DNA of 64,000 nucleotides from the NCBI GenBank assembly GCA_001028025.1, contig LDAQ01000001.1:65436-129435 (forward strand). The letters run 5' to 3'. The notes under the pieces were generated by a model that made no database searches, was not told the origin of the DNA, and saw only the letters and a program-made list of their open reading frames with translations. A program made the position numbers and the translations under genes. Of the stretch, positions 17,486 to 25,958 are shown piece by piece (position 1 is the first letter of the stretch; every line of letters begins with the position of its first letter). The DNA comes from Faecalicatena fissicatena (GTDB lineage: Bacteria; Bacillota; Clostridia; Lachnospirales; Lachnospiraceae).

Positions 17486-18886
17486 ATGGGATTTTTTAAG
17501 AAAGATATCTCAGACGAGCTGGTACGTAAAATTGACCGCCTGGCGATAGAAACGATGGAGCAGCAGGGAATACTCTTTGAAAGCCCGATGGCTTTGGAAA
17601 TATTTGAGAAGAACGGTTACCGGGTTGAAGATAAGATTGTATATTTTAAAGAAGCAGATGTGCGTAAAGCCTTGGAACAGGCGCCTGAAAAGTTCGTAAT
17701 CCGGGGACGCGACCGGCAGTACGATGTTGAAGTGGGCGGGGATTCCCCGGTATTCTGCCCGGCATATGGGCCTGTATATGTACAGGAGAATAATATAAGA
17801 AGAGGCGCAGTAAAAGAGGATGTTGTAAAGTGCATGAAGCTTCTGCAGACAAGTGATACCATCCATATGATGAATCCATATGTAATAACGCCTTTTGATG
17901 TTCCCGGAAATCAGGTGTTGATGTACCAGCTTGCGGCATGCCTCAAATACGGAAGTAAGCCGACGATGTGTCCGAGCGGCGGCTATGCAGTTTCAAAGAA
18001 AGGGATTCAGCTCATTAAGGAAGTATATGGGGCGGATCAGGGAGAATATGTGACGATTAGTCTGGCGAGTGCGCTGTCACCACTTTCGTTTGATGATAAT
18101 ATGGCCGGTTGCATTATTGCTTCTGCAGAGGAAGGACAGCCTGTGATTCTGGGATGCGGTGCATTACCCGGGGCAACTTCTGGCATCACTCTGGGCAGCA
18201 CCATGGTAACGGCGACAGCAGAACTGCTGTCAGGGATTGTACTGGCACAGCTTGTATGCCCGGGGCTGCCTGTTGTTTATGGAAACGTGGCCGCGTCTAC
18301 AGATATGCGTTTTGTCACTCCAGCAATCGGAACGCCGGAAGCAGGCAGGATTGCAGCTATGTCGAAGGCGCTCTGCGAATATTACAAGATCCCCTGCCGC
18401 GGAGGCGGAGCACTGAGTGATGCAAAAATGACGGATTATCAGGCGGGAAGCGAATCTACTCTCGTTATGTGTGCGACACTTGCCGCCGGAGTGGACTATG
18501 TGATTCACGCATGCGGAATTCTGGATTCCTTTAATATTCTGGGCTATGAAAAGTTCATACTGGATGAGCAGATGATTCAGTCAGTTTTGCACATGCAAAA
18601 GGATATCCCTCTGGACGATGAGGAATATTGGGGAATTGACGATATTCGGGAAGTTGGGCACGGCGGAACATTCCTGGAATGCGAGCAGACATTTGAGTGT
18701 ATGAAAGAAGAACTGTTTATGCCTGACGTATCTCTGCGGGGGTATTATGCAACATGGGAGTCCCAGGGGAGCCCGGATCTGATGAGCTATGCCAGCGAAT
18801 TGATTGAAAAGCGCATCAGGGACTACACAGAGCCGGATCTGTCGGCTGACAGGGCAAAATTGCTTGAAAAATATCTGCATGTATAG
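17486..18886 (+). CDS. MttB-superfamily (COG5598) methyltransferase, non-pyrrolysine type
   Basis: 466 residues. Homologous to trimethylamine methyltransferase MttB but read through without an in-frame amber codon, like the MtgB/MtpB/MtcB enzymes that demethylate glycine betaine, proline betaine or carnitine. Recognisable blocks include CPSGGYAV, GCGALPGATSGITLGS and GGGALSDAKMTDYQAGSES. Those enzymes pass the methyl group to a corrinoid protein; none is encoded in this window, so the acceptor must be elsewhere. The start at 17486 is chosen for GGAGG eight bases upstream; the frame is open ten codons further. It lies between a BCCT carrier and a racemase-like protein. Confidence 0.88.
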   Translation: MGFFKKDISDELVRKIDRLAIETMEQQGILFESPMALEIFEKNGYRVEDKIVYFKEADVRKALEQAPEKFVIRGRDRQYDVEVGGDSPVFCPAYGPVYVQENNIRRGAVKEDVVKCMKLLQTSDTIHMMNPYVITPFDVPGNQVLMYQLAACLKYGSKPTMCPSGGYAVSKKGIQLIKEVYGADQGEYVTISLASALSPLSFDDNMAGCIIASAEEGQPVILGCGALPGATSGITLGSTMVTATAELLSGIVLAQLVCPGLPVVYGNVAASTDMRFVTPAIGTPEAGRIAAMSKALCEYYKIPCRGGGALSDAKMTDYQAGSESTLVMCATLAAGVDYVIHACGILDSFNILGYEKFILDEQMIQSVLHMQKDIPLDDEEYWGIDDIREVGHGGTFLECEQTFECMKEELFMPDVSLRGYYATWESQGSPDLMSYASELIEKRIRDYTEPDLSADRAKLLEKYLHV

Positions 18887-18897
18887 GAGGAGAGAGA

Positions 18898-19686
18898 ATG
18901 TATTATTTACCGCATGACGCAAATATTGAATTAATCAGGGCAAGAAAAAATCACAGCTGCTATGGTATGGGGCTGGGGATCATGATATTGGATGAGGTTT
19001 ATCCGGGATTCCCGGGAGATGTCAGGAATGCGAGTGCGTTTCCCTATCCCATTCAGTATGACATCGTAAAAGATATAGATATTTATAAACTGGTTTGGGA
19101 GGAAGATAAAACACAATGCAGACAGCCGATCCTGGATGCTGCAAAACGGCTGGAAAAGATGGGATGCCGCGCAATTGCGGCGGAATGCGGATATTTTGCG
19201 TATTTCCAACAGGATGTGGCCGGATATGTAGATGTTCCTGTGTTCATGTCGAGCCTGCTGCAGGTACCGATCATACAGCAGACGATTGGGGTAAAGAAGA
19301 GCGTTGGTATTGTGGCTGCTATGGGTAAGTTTCTGACGCCGGTTCATTTGAAAAATGTGGGAGTAGATCCGGACAGCAATTATTTTATAGCCGGCGCCCA
19401 GGATGAGTACGGCTGCACGGAGTTTGATAATCTATGGAACGCCCAGGTACGCCCGGAAGTGCCTGAGGCATATTACTCAAGAGCAGAAAAGCAGATGGTG
19501 GAAATGTGCCGTGATCTGAAAAATAAGCACCCGGAAATGGGCGCGATTATGCTGGAGTGTACGGGCATGCAGCCCTTTGCGAGAGCGATTCAGAGAGAGT
19601 TGGATCTGCCGGTATACAGTTGGGGAACGCTTCTGGATTATGCATATTCTGTTGTAAATCACAGAGATTACTATGGGCATGTATAA
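18898..19686 (+). CDS. Aspartate/glutamate/hydantoin racemase-superfamily protein
   Basis: 262 residues. The two-cysteine active-site layout of the cofactor-independent Asp/Glu racemase fold is present: AAECGYFA (Cys 97) and MLECTGMQPF (Cys 221). The central VGIVAAMGKFL resembles the second nucleotide-like crossover of the fold. An AGGAGG site precedes the ATG by six bases, only a few bases after the methyltransferase stop, so the genes are co-transcribed. In this position it may racemise, isomerise or cleave an amino-acid-like product of demethylation. The superfamily also contains decarboxylases and maleate isomerases, so the reaction is open. Confidence 0.85.
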   Translation: MYYLPHDANIELIRARKNHSCYGMGLGIMILDEVYPGFPGDVRNASAFPYPIQYDIVKDIDIYKLVWEEDKTQCRQPILDAAKRLEKMGCRAIAAECGYFAYFQQDVAGYVDVPVFMSSLLQVPIIQQTIGVKKSVGIVAAMGKFLTPVHLKNVGVDPDSNYFIAGAQDEYGCTEFDNLWNAQVRPEVPEAYYSRAEKQMVEMCRDLKNKHPEMGAIMLECTGMQPFARAIQRELDLPVYSWGTLLDYAYSVVNHRDYYGHV

Positions 19687-19714
19687 GAAACAATAATATA
19701 TAAAGCAGTGCGGC

Positions 19715-19756
19715 AAGCAGGCTGATCAACGGATGGTCAGCCTGCTTATTTCTTTT
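19715..19756 (+). terminator. Terminator of the BCCT/MttB/racemase operon
   Basis: AAGCAGGCTGA (19715-19725) pairs with TCAGCCTGCTT (19737-19747), followed by ATTTCTTTT. Confidence 0.85.
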
Positions 19757-19855
19757 GAAATGTTCGGATTTCTCTCTTTAAGCGCCTTTCATGTTTATAT
19801 AAAATAAACTTATATAAAATGGTAAACATTGCAAAGGAAATGGTGAAGCGAAAAG

Positions 19856-21907
19856 ATGAACAACAAACAGAATTTTCAATGGCAGAGTATGACAATGGGT
19901 GTGTGTTATTACCCGGAGCATTGGGACAAAACGCTGTGGGAGACAGATTTAACACGGATGCTGGAAGCCGGGATTACAGTGATCCGCGTCGCTGAGTTTG
20001 CATGGAGTAAATTTGAACCGGAGGAGGGAAGATTTACGTTTGAATTTTTCGATGAGTTTTTACATTTATGTCTGCAAAAAGGTATGAAAGTTATTTTTGG
20101 AACACCGACAGCAACCCCTCCGGCATGGCTGACGGAAAAGTATCCGGAAGTGCTGAACTGCAGCATTGAGGGGATTTTATACTGCCATGGTGGCAGAAGA
20201 CATTACAATTACAATTCGCCGGTGTACAGGGATCTGTCGGCAAAAATCGTGACGAAAATTGCGGAGCATTATGGGAAACATCCGGCAATTGTGGGATGGC
20301 AGATTGACAATGAACTGAACTGTGAGGTTTCCGAATTCTACTCCGAGGCGGATTCGACAGCATTCCGTGTATATCTGAAGGAAAAATACGAAACGTTGGA
20401 TGCGCTAAATGATGCATGGGGAACCGTATTCTGGAACCAGACTTATACACATTGGGACCAGATCTACGTACCGCGGCCAACATTGAACAAAGCGGTGAAT
20501 CCGCATATGCATCTGGACTACTACCGGTTTATTTCCCACAGTACACTTTCATATTGCAGTATGCAGGCAGAAATCATACGCAAATATAAGAAGCCCCGGG
20601 ATTATGTGATGACCAATGGAATGTTCTGGAATGTGGATAACCATCGCATGCAGAAGGAATATCTGGATGTTTACATGTATGATTCCTATCCCAGCTTTGC
20701 CTATGGGCTGGACAGAGCGCCGCAAAAGGCGCAGGATCTGAATGACAGACGCTGGTCGAAGCATCTGACGGAGGTACGTTCGATCTGCCCGCATTTTGGA
20801 ATCATGGAGCAACAGGCCGGGGCGAATGGATGGACAACACGGATGGAGGGTCCGGCTCCGCGTCCGGGACAGTTGACCCTCTGGGCGATGCAGAGCGTGG
20901 CGCATGGGGCTGATTTTATTTCCTTTTTCCGGTGGCGCACCTGCATAATTGGTACCGAGATGTATTGGCATGGTATATTAGATTACGATAACAGAGACAA
21001 CAGGAAACTGGCGGAGGTAAAAGAGTTTTATCGGAAATTCCAGACACTGGAACCGGTAAGCGGTGCGGATTTTGAAGCGGTGTTTGCCGTTTTGAAAGAC
21101 TATGATAATGTATGGGACACAGAAGTGGATGCATGGCATGAAAGGATTAGTACATATAGTGAAAATGAGATATTTACTGCAGCAGAAAAATCACATACCC
21201 CCTATGATGTGGTTTATCTGCAAAAGGACAGTGAACTGGATGAGCTGAAAAAATATCCGGTTTTATTCTATCCTCATCCTGTGATTATAAATAAGAATCG
21301 CATCGAACTGCTGAAGTCTTATGTGGAACAGGGGGGGACTCTGATTATCGGCTGCAGAGCGGGATATAAGGATATGAACGGAAGATGTGTAATGCAGCCT
21401 CAGCCGGGGCTTTTGAGGGCACTGACCGGTTCAGATGTAAAAGAGTTTACTTTTACGAGCCCTGCTGAAGAACCTGTATTGGCGGTGTGGAATAACCGTG
21501 AAATGGAAATGACGGTATTTAATGATATTATGGAGAATGTGGGCGGCAAGGTACTCGCCACGTATAAAAACAGCTATTATGCAGGTAAAGCAGCTTTAAT
21601 AGAGAACCATGTGGGAAAAGGAAAGGTACTGCATTTGGGGAGTGCATTTTCCGGAGAGATAGTAAAGATGCTCCTGGAGTATACGAATACTACGGAACCA
21701 TTTGCTGATCTGGTAAATGCAGAAGCGGATGTGGAAATCATCATGCGCAGGAAAGGCGGCCGAAAGTACCTGTTTGTTCTGAACTTTCGGGCTGGAGAAA
21801 CGGTGGTTGATTTAAAACAGAAAATGAAGCTTTTGTATACCGGAGAATATCAAGCGGGGCAGCAGGTGCTTCCGGCATTTGGAACGGCGGTATATGAAGT
21901 ACTCTAA
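19856..21907 (+). CDS. GH42 beta-galactosidase
   Basis: 683 residues. The N-terminal barrel starts with MGVCYYPEHWD and has the acid/base motif WQIDNELN (Glu 153) and nucleophile motif FGIMEQQAG (Glu 318). A trimerisation domain (about 400-610) and small C-terminal beta domain complete the GH42 plan. GH42 enzymes release galactose, and some members arabinose, from the ends of plant galactan or arabinogalactan oligomers. There is no signal peptide, so it acts on imported oligosaccharide. The ribosome site is weak. It is followed by an AraC regulator likely to control the local cluster. Confidence 0.95.
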   Translation: MNNKQNFQWQSMTMGVCYYPEHWDKTLWETDLTRMLEAGITVIRVAEFAWSKFEPEEGRFTFEFFDEFLHLCLQKGMKVIFGTPTATPPAWLTEKYPEVLNCSIEGILYCHGGRRHYNYNSPVYRDLSAKIVTKIAEHYGKHPAIVGWQIDNELNCEVSEFYSEADSTAFRVYLKEKYETLDALNDAWGTVFWNQTYTHWDQIYVPRPTLNKAVNPHMHLDYYRFISHSTLSYCSMQAEIIRKYKKPRDYVMTNGMFWNVDNHRMQKEYLDVYMYDSYPSFAYGLDRAPQKAQDLNDRRWSKHLTEVRSICPHFGIMEQQAGANGWTTRMEGPAPRPGQLTLWAMQSVAHGADFISFFRWRTCIIGTEMYWHGILDYDNRDNRKLAEVKEFYRKFQTLEPVSGADFEAVFAVLKDYDNVWDTEVDAWHERISTYSENEIFTAAEKSHTPYDVVYLQKDSELDELKKYPVLFYPHPVIINKNRIELLKSYVEQGGTLIIGCRAGYKDMNGRCVMQPQPGLLRALTGSDVKEFTFTSPAEEPVLAVWNNREMEMTVFNDIMENVGGKVLATYKNSYYAGKAALIENHVGKGKVLHLGSAFSGEIVKMLLEYTNTTEPFADLVNAEADVEIIMRRKGGRKYLFVLNFRAGETVVDLKQKMKLLYTGEYQAGQQVLPAFGTAVYEVL

Positions 21908-22024
21908 ACAGGAAGAATAGTTAGTCTTTTAATGGTAGATCGGGAACGTTTTTTAGATAGAGGAAGAAAACGCATATCTTGAATTATTATAATAAAACAA
22001 GTATGATAGAAAGCAGGAAGAAGC

Positions 22025-22095
22025 TATACCCAAAGAGCACCCTGTAATTCATGCCCTGCGGGCGGGTCTGCAGCAAAGCTGCAGAATAAAGTATA
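22025..22095 (+). repeat. Dispersed palindromic repeat, copy 2 (leader of the AraC gene)
   Basis: TATACCCAAAGAGCACC to GTATA with the same CATGCCCTGCGGGC core and CTGCAG stems as copy 1. It ends only about 24 bases before the AraC start codon, so it must be transcribed or overlap the promoter. Confidence 0.85.
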
Positions 22096-22118
22096 TAAAA
22101 ATACCGGAGGTGGCCCGA

Positions 22119-23006
22119 ATGCTGCATATCCCTGACGATACCCCTGTATGGACAGATGATTTTAGAATACTTACAAGAGAACAATTGAATATCCCTGCGC
22201 TGCATATGATTGGGCATGCTCATTTTCAGGCGGCCGGCGCAAAACTGGACACACATTTTCACTGCAATATGGAATTTGTCGTAGTTTTGAAGGGAAAGCA
22301 GCAGTATATCGTTGATGGAAAACTGTATACGCTGTATGGCAATGATATTTTCATGACATATCCGTATGAAAATCATGGGAGCGGTGGAGGCTCACAGGAT
22401 GTATGTGAGTTTATATGGTTTCAGTTTGATATGTCCTCGTCTCAGAACTTTCTTGGGCTGGTGCCGCCGTACAGTGAATATCTTTTTCGTCAGCTGCTGA
22501 ATTACCGGCACCGGACGAAAAAGGCAAATATGAAAGACCTGCCGGTGCTGCAGCGGGCTTTTCAGCTGCTGGGTTCAGAGGAAATATCACAGAAGATTCA
22601 AGGCTACAGTTATTTTCTTCAGTTTGTTACTAACAATATTTGCACAACGGATATAGAACTGACCAGGGAGGTATACAGCACCGATATACAGGAGGCTATT
22701 TACTATATCCATACACATCTTATGGAGGATCTGAATATAGAAATTATAGCCGGGCACTGCGGACTTTCAGCATCGCGGTTCAAGGCAAAGTTCAAGGAGG
22801 AGCTGGGAATTACGCCTCATGCATATATCACTTCTCTGAAAATAGATACTGCAAAGATCTTTTTGAAAGATCCCGGGAATACGATCACAGATGTAGCGTA
22901 TCAGCTGAACTTTTCTTCAAGTAATCATTTCTCCTCTGTGTTCAGAAAGTACACGGGATGCACACCGACTTATTTTCGGAATCATCGTTTTTCTAATATT
23001 TATTGA
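22119..23006 (+). CDS. AraC-family transcriptional regulator with cupin sensor
   Basis: 295 residues. An N-terminal cupin-type arm and barrel (HFHCNMEFVVVLKGKQQY, VDGKLYTLYGNDIFM) binds the effector; the C-terminus has the two AraC helix-turn-helices (IIAGHCGLSASRFKAKFKEE and ITDVAYQLNFSSSNHFSSVF). The start at ATG 22119 follows CCGGAGG with eight bases between; a GTG three codons earlier abuts the ribosome site. It lies between GH42 and the URO-D-like gene and is ahead of the first rhamnosidase operon, so it probably activates one or both in response to an imported sugar. Confidence 0.92.
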   Translation: MLHIPDDTPVWTDDFRILTREQLNIPALHMIGHAHFQAAGAKLDTHFHCNMEFVVVLKGKQQYIVDGKLYTLYGNDIFMTYPYENHGSGGGSQDVCEFIWFQFDMSSSQNFLGLVPPYSEYLFRQLLNYRHRTKKANMKDLPVLQRAFQLLGSEEISQKIQGYSYFLQFVTNNICTTDIELTREVYSTDIQEAIYYIHTHLMEDLNIEIIAGHCGLSASRFKAKFKEELGITPHAYITSLKIDTAKIFLKDPGNTITDVAYQLNFSSSNHFSSVFRKYTGCTPTYFRNHRFSNIY

Positions 23007-23033
23007 TTGGATTTTAATATTGTGACCAGGCAG

Positions 23034-23075
23034 AAGCCGCCAGTTCCGGAAAATATCGGGGATGGCGGCTTTTAT
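23034..23075 (+). terminator. Terminator after the AraC gene
   Basis: AAGCCGCCA (23034-23042) pairs with TGGCGGCTT (23063-23071), followed by TTATC. Confidence 0.7.
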
Positions 23076-23092
23076 CATATGTTTAGTTTATG

Positions 23093-23161
23093 TATACCCA
23101 AGGGCACCCCGTAACTCATGCCCTGCGGGCGGATCTGCAGAAAGCTGCAGTATAATGTATA
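23093..23161 (+). repeat. Dispersed palindromic repeat, copy 3
   Basis: TATACCCAAGGGCACC to GTATA with the CATGCCCTGCGGGC core and CTGCAG-AAAG-CTGCAG stem. It lies ahead of the URO-D-like gene, 58 bases before a fourth, shortened copy. Confidence 0.85.
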
Positions 23162-23218
23162 AAATCGTACTGTGGATTATTTTTAATGAAGGAGAGAACT
23201 ACGGCCGATATAATGTGT

Positions 23219-23273
23219 GTATAAACAAAAGGGCACTCCGAAACACACGCCCTTAGCTGCGGAATATAGTATA
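23219..23273 (+). repeat. Dispersed palindromic repeat, copy 4, shortened
   Basis: GTATAAACAAAAGGGCACTCC...ACGCCC then AGCTGC...AGTATA: the ends of the repeat are kept but the central GCGGGCGGATCTGCAG part is deleted. It ends 26 bases before the URO-D-like start codon. Confidence 0.65.
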
Positions 23274-23298
23274 TAAAAAATAATGAGGAGAATGAAAG

Positions 23299-24312
23299 AT
23301 GACATCAAGAGAGCTTGTATACAAAACACTGGAATTTAGAAACACAGACGGAAGGGTTCCGAGGCAGATGTGGCTGCTGCCCTGGGCAGAAACGAATTAT
23401 GGACCGATGGTTGACAAGATTCATAAGGAATTCGAAGATGATATTGTTACGGCACCCTGTATTTTACATACAAAGACGATTGCCAAAGGCGATCCGTATA
23501 AAATCGGTGAGTATACGGATGAATGGGGATGCCGGTTTAATAATATCCACGAAGGAATCATCGGGGAAGTCAAAGAGCCGCTGATTCAGGATGAGGACTG
23601 GGAGGATGCAGATAATGTACACATTCCGGTAGAGTGGCTCGATTTCGATGTGGATGCAGTCAATGAATTCTGCCGCAATACGGACAAATTTGTACTATCA
23701 GGATGCTGCCCCAGACCTTTTGAACAGCTGCAGTTCATCCGTACAACAGAGGAACTCTACATGGATCTTATGGATCCACCGGCAAACATGAAGAACTTTA
23801 TGCAGAAAATGCACTGCTTTTATTGCGAACTTGTTGAAAAGTGGGCAAAGACAGATATAGATGCACTTTTCTTTATGGATGATTGGGGCAGTCAGAACAG
23901 CCTGCTGTTCAATCCAAAGCTGTGGGATGAAATCTTCCGTCCAATGTACAGAGACTATATCTCAATAGCCAAAAAATATGGAAAGAAAACTTTTATGCAC
24001 TCGGATGGAAATACCCGGGATATCTACCCTAAAATGATAGAATTAGGGCTGGATGCATTTAACTCGCAGATTTTCTGCATTGGGATTGATGAACTGGAAA
24101 AATACAAAGGGAAGATTACTTTCTGGGGAGAGATAGACAGACAGCATCTTCTGCCGGACGGAAGCACAGAGGATATAGCAAATGCGGTGAAGATGGTATA
24201 CGGCAGACTGTGGGCGGACGGCGGCTGTATCGCACAGTGTGAGTTCGGACCGGGGGCCAAGCCGGAGAATGCATATACAGTATTCAAAACATGGAGTGAT
24301 GTGAAAAAATAG
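23299..24312 (+). CDS. Uroporphyrinogen-decarboxylase-fold protein (COG0407), function unassigned
   Basis: 337 residues of the URO-D/MtaA/CmuA-type barrel (GEYTDEWGCRF, FFMDDWGSQ and WGEIDRQHLLP blocks). The corrinoid-linked methyltransferases of this superfamily carry an H-x-C zinc motif on the strand that here reads MHSDGN (His 234, Asp 236), so the zinc thiolate is absent. True heme-pathway HemE is also unlikely given the lack of neighbours from that pathway. Proteins like this often occur beside glycoside hydrolases in Lachnospiraceae, but I know of no settled role. The leader holds two copies of the palindromic repeat; a GAGGAG site precedes the ATG. Confidence 0.8.
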   Translation: MTSRELVYKTLEFRNTDGRVPRQMWLLPWAETNYGPMVDKIHKEFEDDIVTAPCILHTKTIAKGDPYKIGEYTDEWGCRFNNIHEGIIGEVKEPLIQDEDWEDADNVHIPVEWLDFDVDAVNEFCRNTDKFVLSGCCPRPFEQLQFIRTTEELYMDLMDPPANMKNFMQKMHCFYCELVEKWAKTDIDALFFMDDWGSQNSLLFNPKLWDEIFRPMYRDYISIAKKYGKKTFMHSDGNTRDIYPKMIELGLDAFNSQIFCIGIDELEKYKGKITFWGEIDRQHLLPDGSTEDIANAVKMVYGRLWADGGCIAQCEFGPGAKPENAYTVFKTWSDVKK

Positions 24313-24380
24313 GAGGGCTTTGGAGCAATTACCTCATTTAAAGAAATAGAGCGATATAATTTTCTTATGTGACGATAAGG

Positions 24381-24413
24381 CGTCTGGTACAGTTTAGTAT
24401 CAGACGTTTTTTT
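24381..24413 (+). terminator. Terminator after the URO-D-like gene
   Basis: CGTCTGGTAC and GTATCAGACG form a stem with one mismatch and a short loop, followed directly by seven Ts. Confidence 0.9.
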
Positions 24414-24436
24414 CATAGGAAAATGTGTCCTATAAA

Positions 24437-24545
24437 TTAAAAAGCCCTCCCGGCGTGATGCACACTGCGGCGTAAGAGGCAGATGTCGTGATGCGACCGC
24501 CGCAGGGCGGCATCGCGGCGCCTCCAAGGTGTGCAAGCCCCTCAT
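24437..24545. other. GC-rich structured intergenic element, possible small RNA
   Basis: This 110-base patch is far richer in GC than its surroundings. It contains TGCACAC...GTGTGCA as outer arms and a strong inner hairpin built from GATGCGACCGCC and GGGCGGCATC. It lies between a terminator and the pectinacetylesterase-like gene and contains no reading frame of note. The remaining sequence to 24802 is AT-rich, with no further feature seen. Confidence 0.4.
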
Positions 24546-24802
24546 AAGTGAGAGGATGGGGAGTTGAGGTGGGCTGGCCCACTTTGTTATAGTTTATCAG
24601 TAATAAAATTGGCTGGCTGGGGAAAAAGAAAAAAATGGTATAATGCAATCCTGAAGGCTGGAGAGTGTAAACTTTATGAGAAAAAATAAATACATGAATC
24701 AAATATACAAAAAACGCGTGATAAATGTAAGAAATATAATAATACATTTACTAAAATGAATAGAGAAGCAATCAAACAGATTCGAGGATATAAGGAGAGT
24801 AC

Positions 24803-25945
24803 ATGAAAGAGACAGTTGAAAAAGACATATCTGAAATAGAGCGGGAAGCATTTATACATAAACTGGTTAAAACAGCAGAACAGTTCCGTATGCCGGAGCT
24901 TACTGAAAAAACGGAACCTGGGTTATGGTACAGGGTCTCGGTTCCTGGATATGTCTGTGGAAATGGAGAACCATACCATGGCAGTATACGGATTGGAACG
25001 GAGAATCATGTACTGATTGTATTCTGTGGGGGAGGCGCCTCTTGGAATCACTATACAGCAGCAAGGCCCATCAGCATTCACAATACTGGTGACGAGGCAT
25101 TTTACTTTGATGATGTGGAACCGCTGTCAGATATGATCGCACGGGGCGGAATTAACAGTCAGGAAGAATGGAATCCATTTAGAGACTGGAGTGTCATCGT
25201 GGTAAATTACAGTTCTGGAGATTTCCATATTGGAAATGCAGAATTTCATTACAAGTCACTGGATGGGGAAGACAGAATCCTTTACCATAACGGCTTCCAG
25301 AATTATCGTATCGTACTGGAGACAGCAAAAAAATATGTAGGGAATCCAGACAAACTTCTCATTGCGGGTATGAGCGCAGGCGGTTTCGGGGCATCTGCAC
25401 TTGCTGATGATGTTATACAGGCATTTCCAGAGTGCAAAGATATTACATGCTGCATTGACAGCGCACTTTTCCGATATGACTGGAAACAGATTATTTCTGA
25501 AACATGGAATGCACCGAAGGAAATCAGCTGCCGTATTCAGAGCGACAATGTAACACTGGACTGGCTGTCAGCATTATACCAAAAATACGGAGAAAATATG
25601 AAGTATCTGTATATGAATTCTATCAGAGATGGTGAGCTGGCCAAATACCAACAGTTTTTGGATGGGGATACAATGACATACATAAAAGAAGGTGGTGAAA
25701 AATTCAGAAAGAATCTGGAAGAAATGTGCAAAAACCTGCAGCAGGTTATTCCTGATATAGGAATTTACATTTACAGCCATCCTTATCCCAGACTGGATCC
25801 GTCATTGGAGCTGACACAGCATACACTGCTTCTGGAAAACACTATAAGAGAAAGCGAAGGGGAACAAAAGAGTGTTCTGGACTGGCTGCATAGTGCTGTG
25901 TTTGGTAATGTGGAGCGTATCGGTCTTGAGCTGCTGGATAATTAG
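24803..25945 (+). CDS. Pectinacetylesterase-family (Notum-like) alpha/beta hydrolase
   Basis: 380 residues. The family's oxyanion-region glycine string (VFCGGGASWN) and nucleophile elbow GMSAGGFGA (Ser 191) are present; a late Asp and the His in LTQHTLLL are the likely triad partners. Pectinacetylesterases remove acetyl groups from pectin or rhamnogalacturonan. There is no signal peptide, so the substrate is an imported oligomer or glycoside. AGGAG precedes the ATG. It is followed 13 bases later by a GH78 rhamnosidase, GH3 and a GPH symporter, giving a four-gene operon for rhamnose-containing, acetylated plant material. Confidence 0.8.
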   Translation: MKETVEKDISEIEREAFIHKLVKTAEQFRMPELTEKTEPGLWYRVSVPGYVCGNGEPYHGSIRIGTENHVLIVFCGGGASWNHYTAARPISIHNTGDEAFYFDDVEPLSDMIARGGINSQEEWNPFRDWSVIVVNYSSGDFHIGNAEFHYKSLDGEDRILYHNGFQNYRIVLETAKKYVGNPDKLLIAGMSAGGFGASALADDVIQAFPECKDITCCIDSALFRYDWKQIISETWNAPKEISCRIQSDNVTLDWLSALYQKYGENMKYLYMNSIRDGELAKYQQFLDGDTMTYIKEGGEKFRKNLEEMCKNLQQVIPDIGIYIYSHPYPRLDPSLELTQHTLLLENTIRESEGEQKSVLDWLHSAVFGNVERIGLELLDN

Positions 25946-25958
25946 AGAGGAAACATAA

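Noticed and set aside
17486..18886. Pyrrolysine-containing MttB
   Set aside because: The frame is uninterrupted by an in-frame amber codon across the whole length, so it is the non-pyrrolysine type.
23299..24312. Heme-pathway HemE
   Set aside because: Divergent sequence, no heme-synthesis neighbours and a glycoside-degradation setting.
24803..25945. Ordinary lipase or peptidase
   Set aside because: The CGGGASWN and GMSAGG motif pair fits pectinacetylesterase/Notum better than lipase or S9 peptidase.
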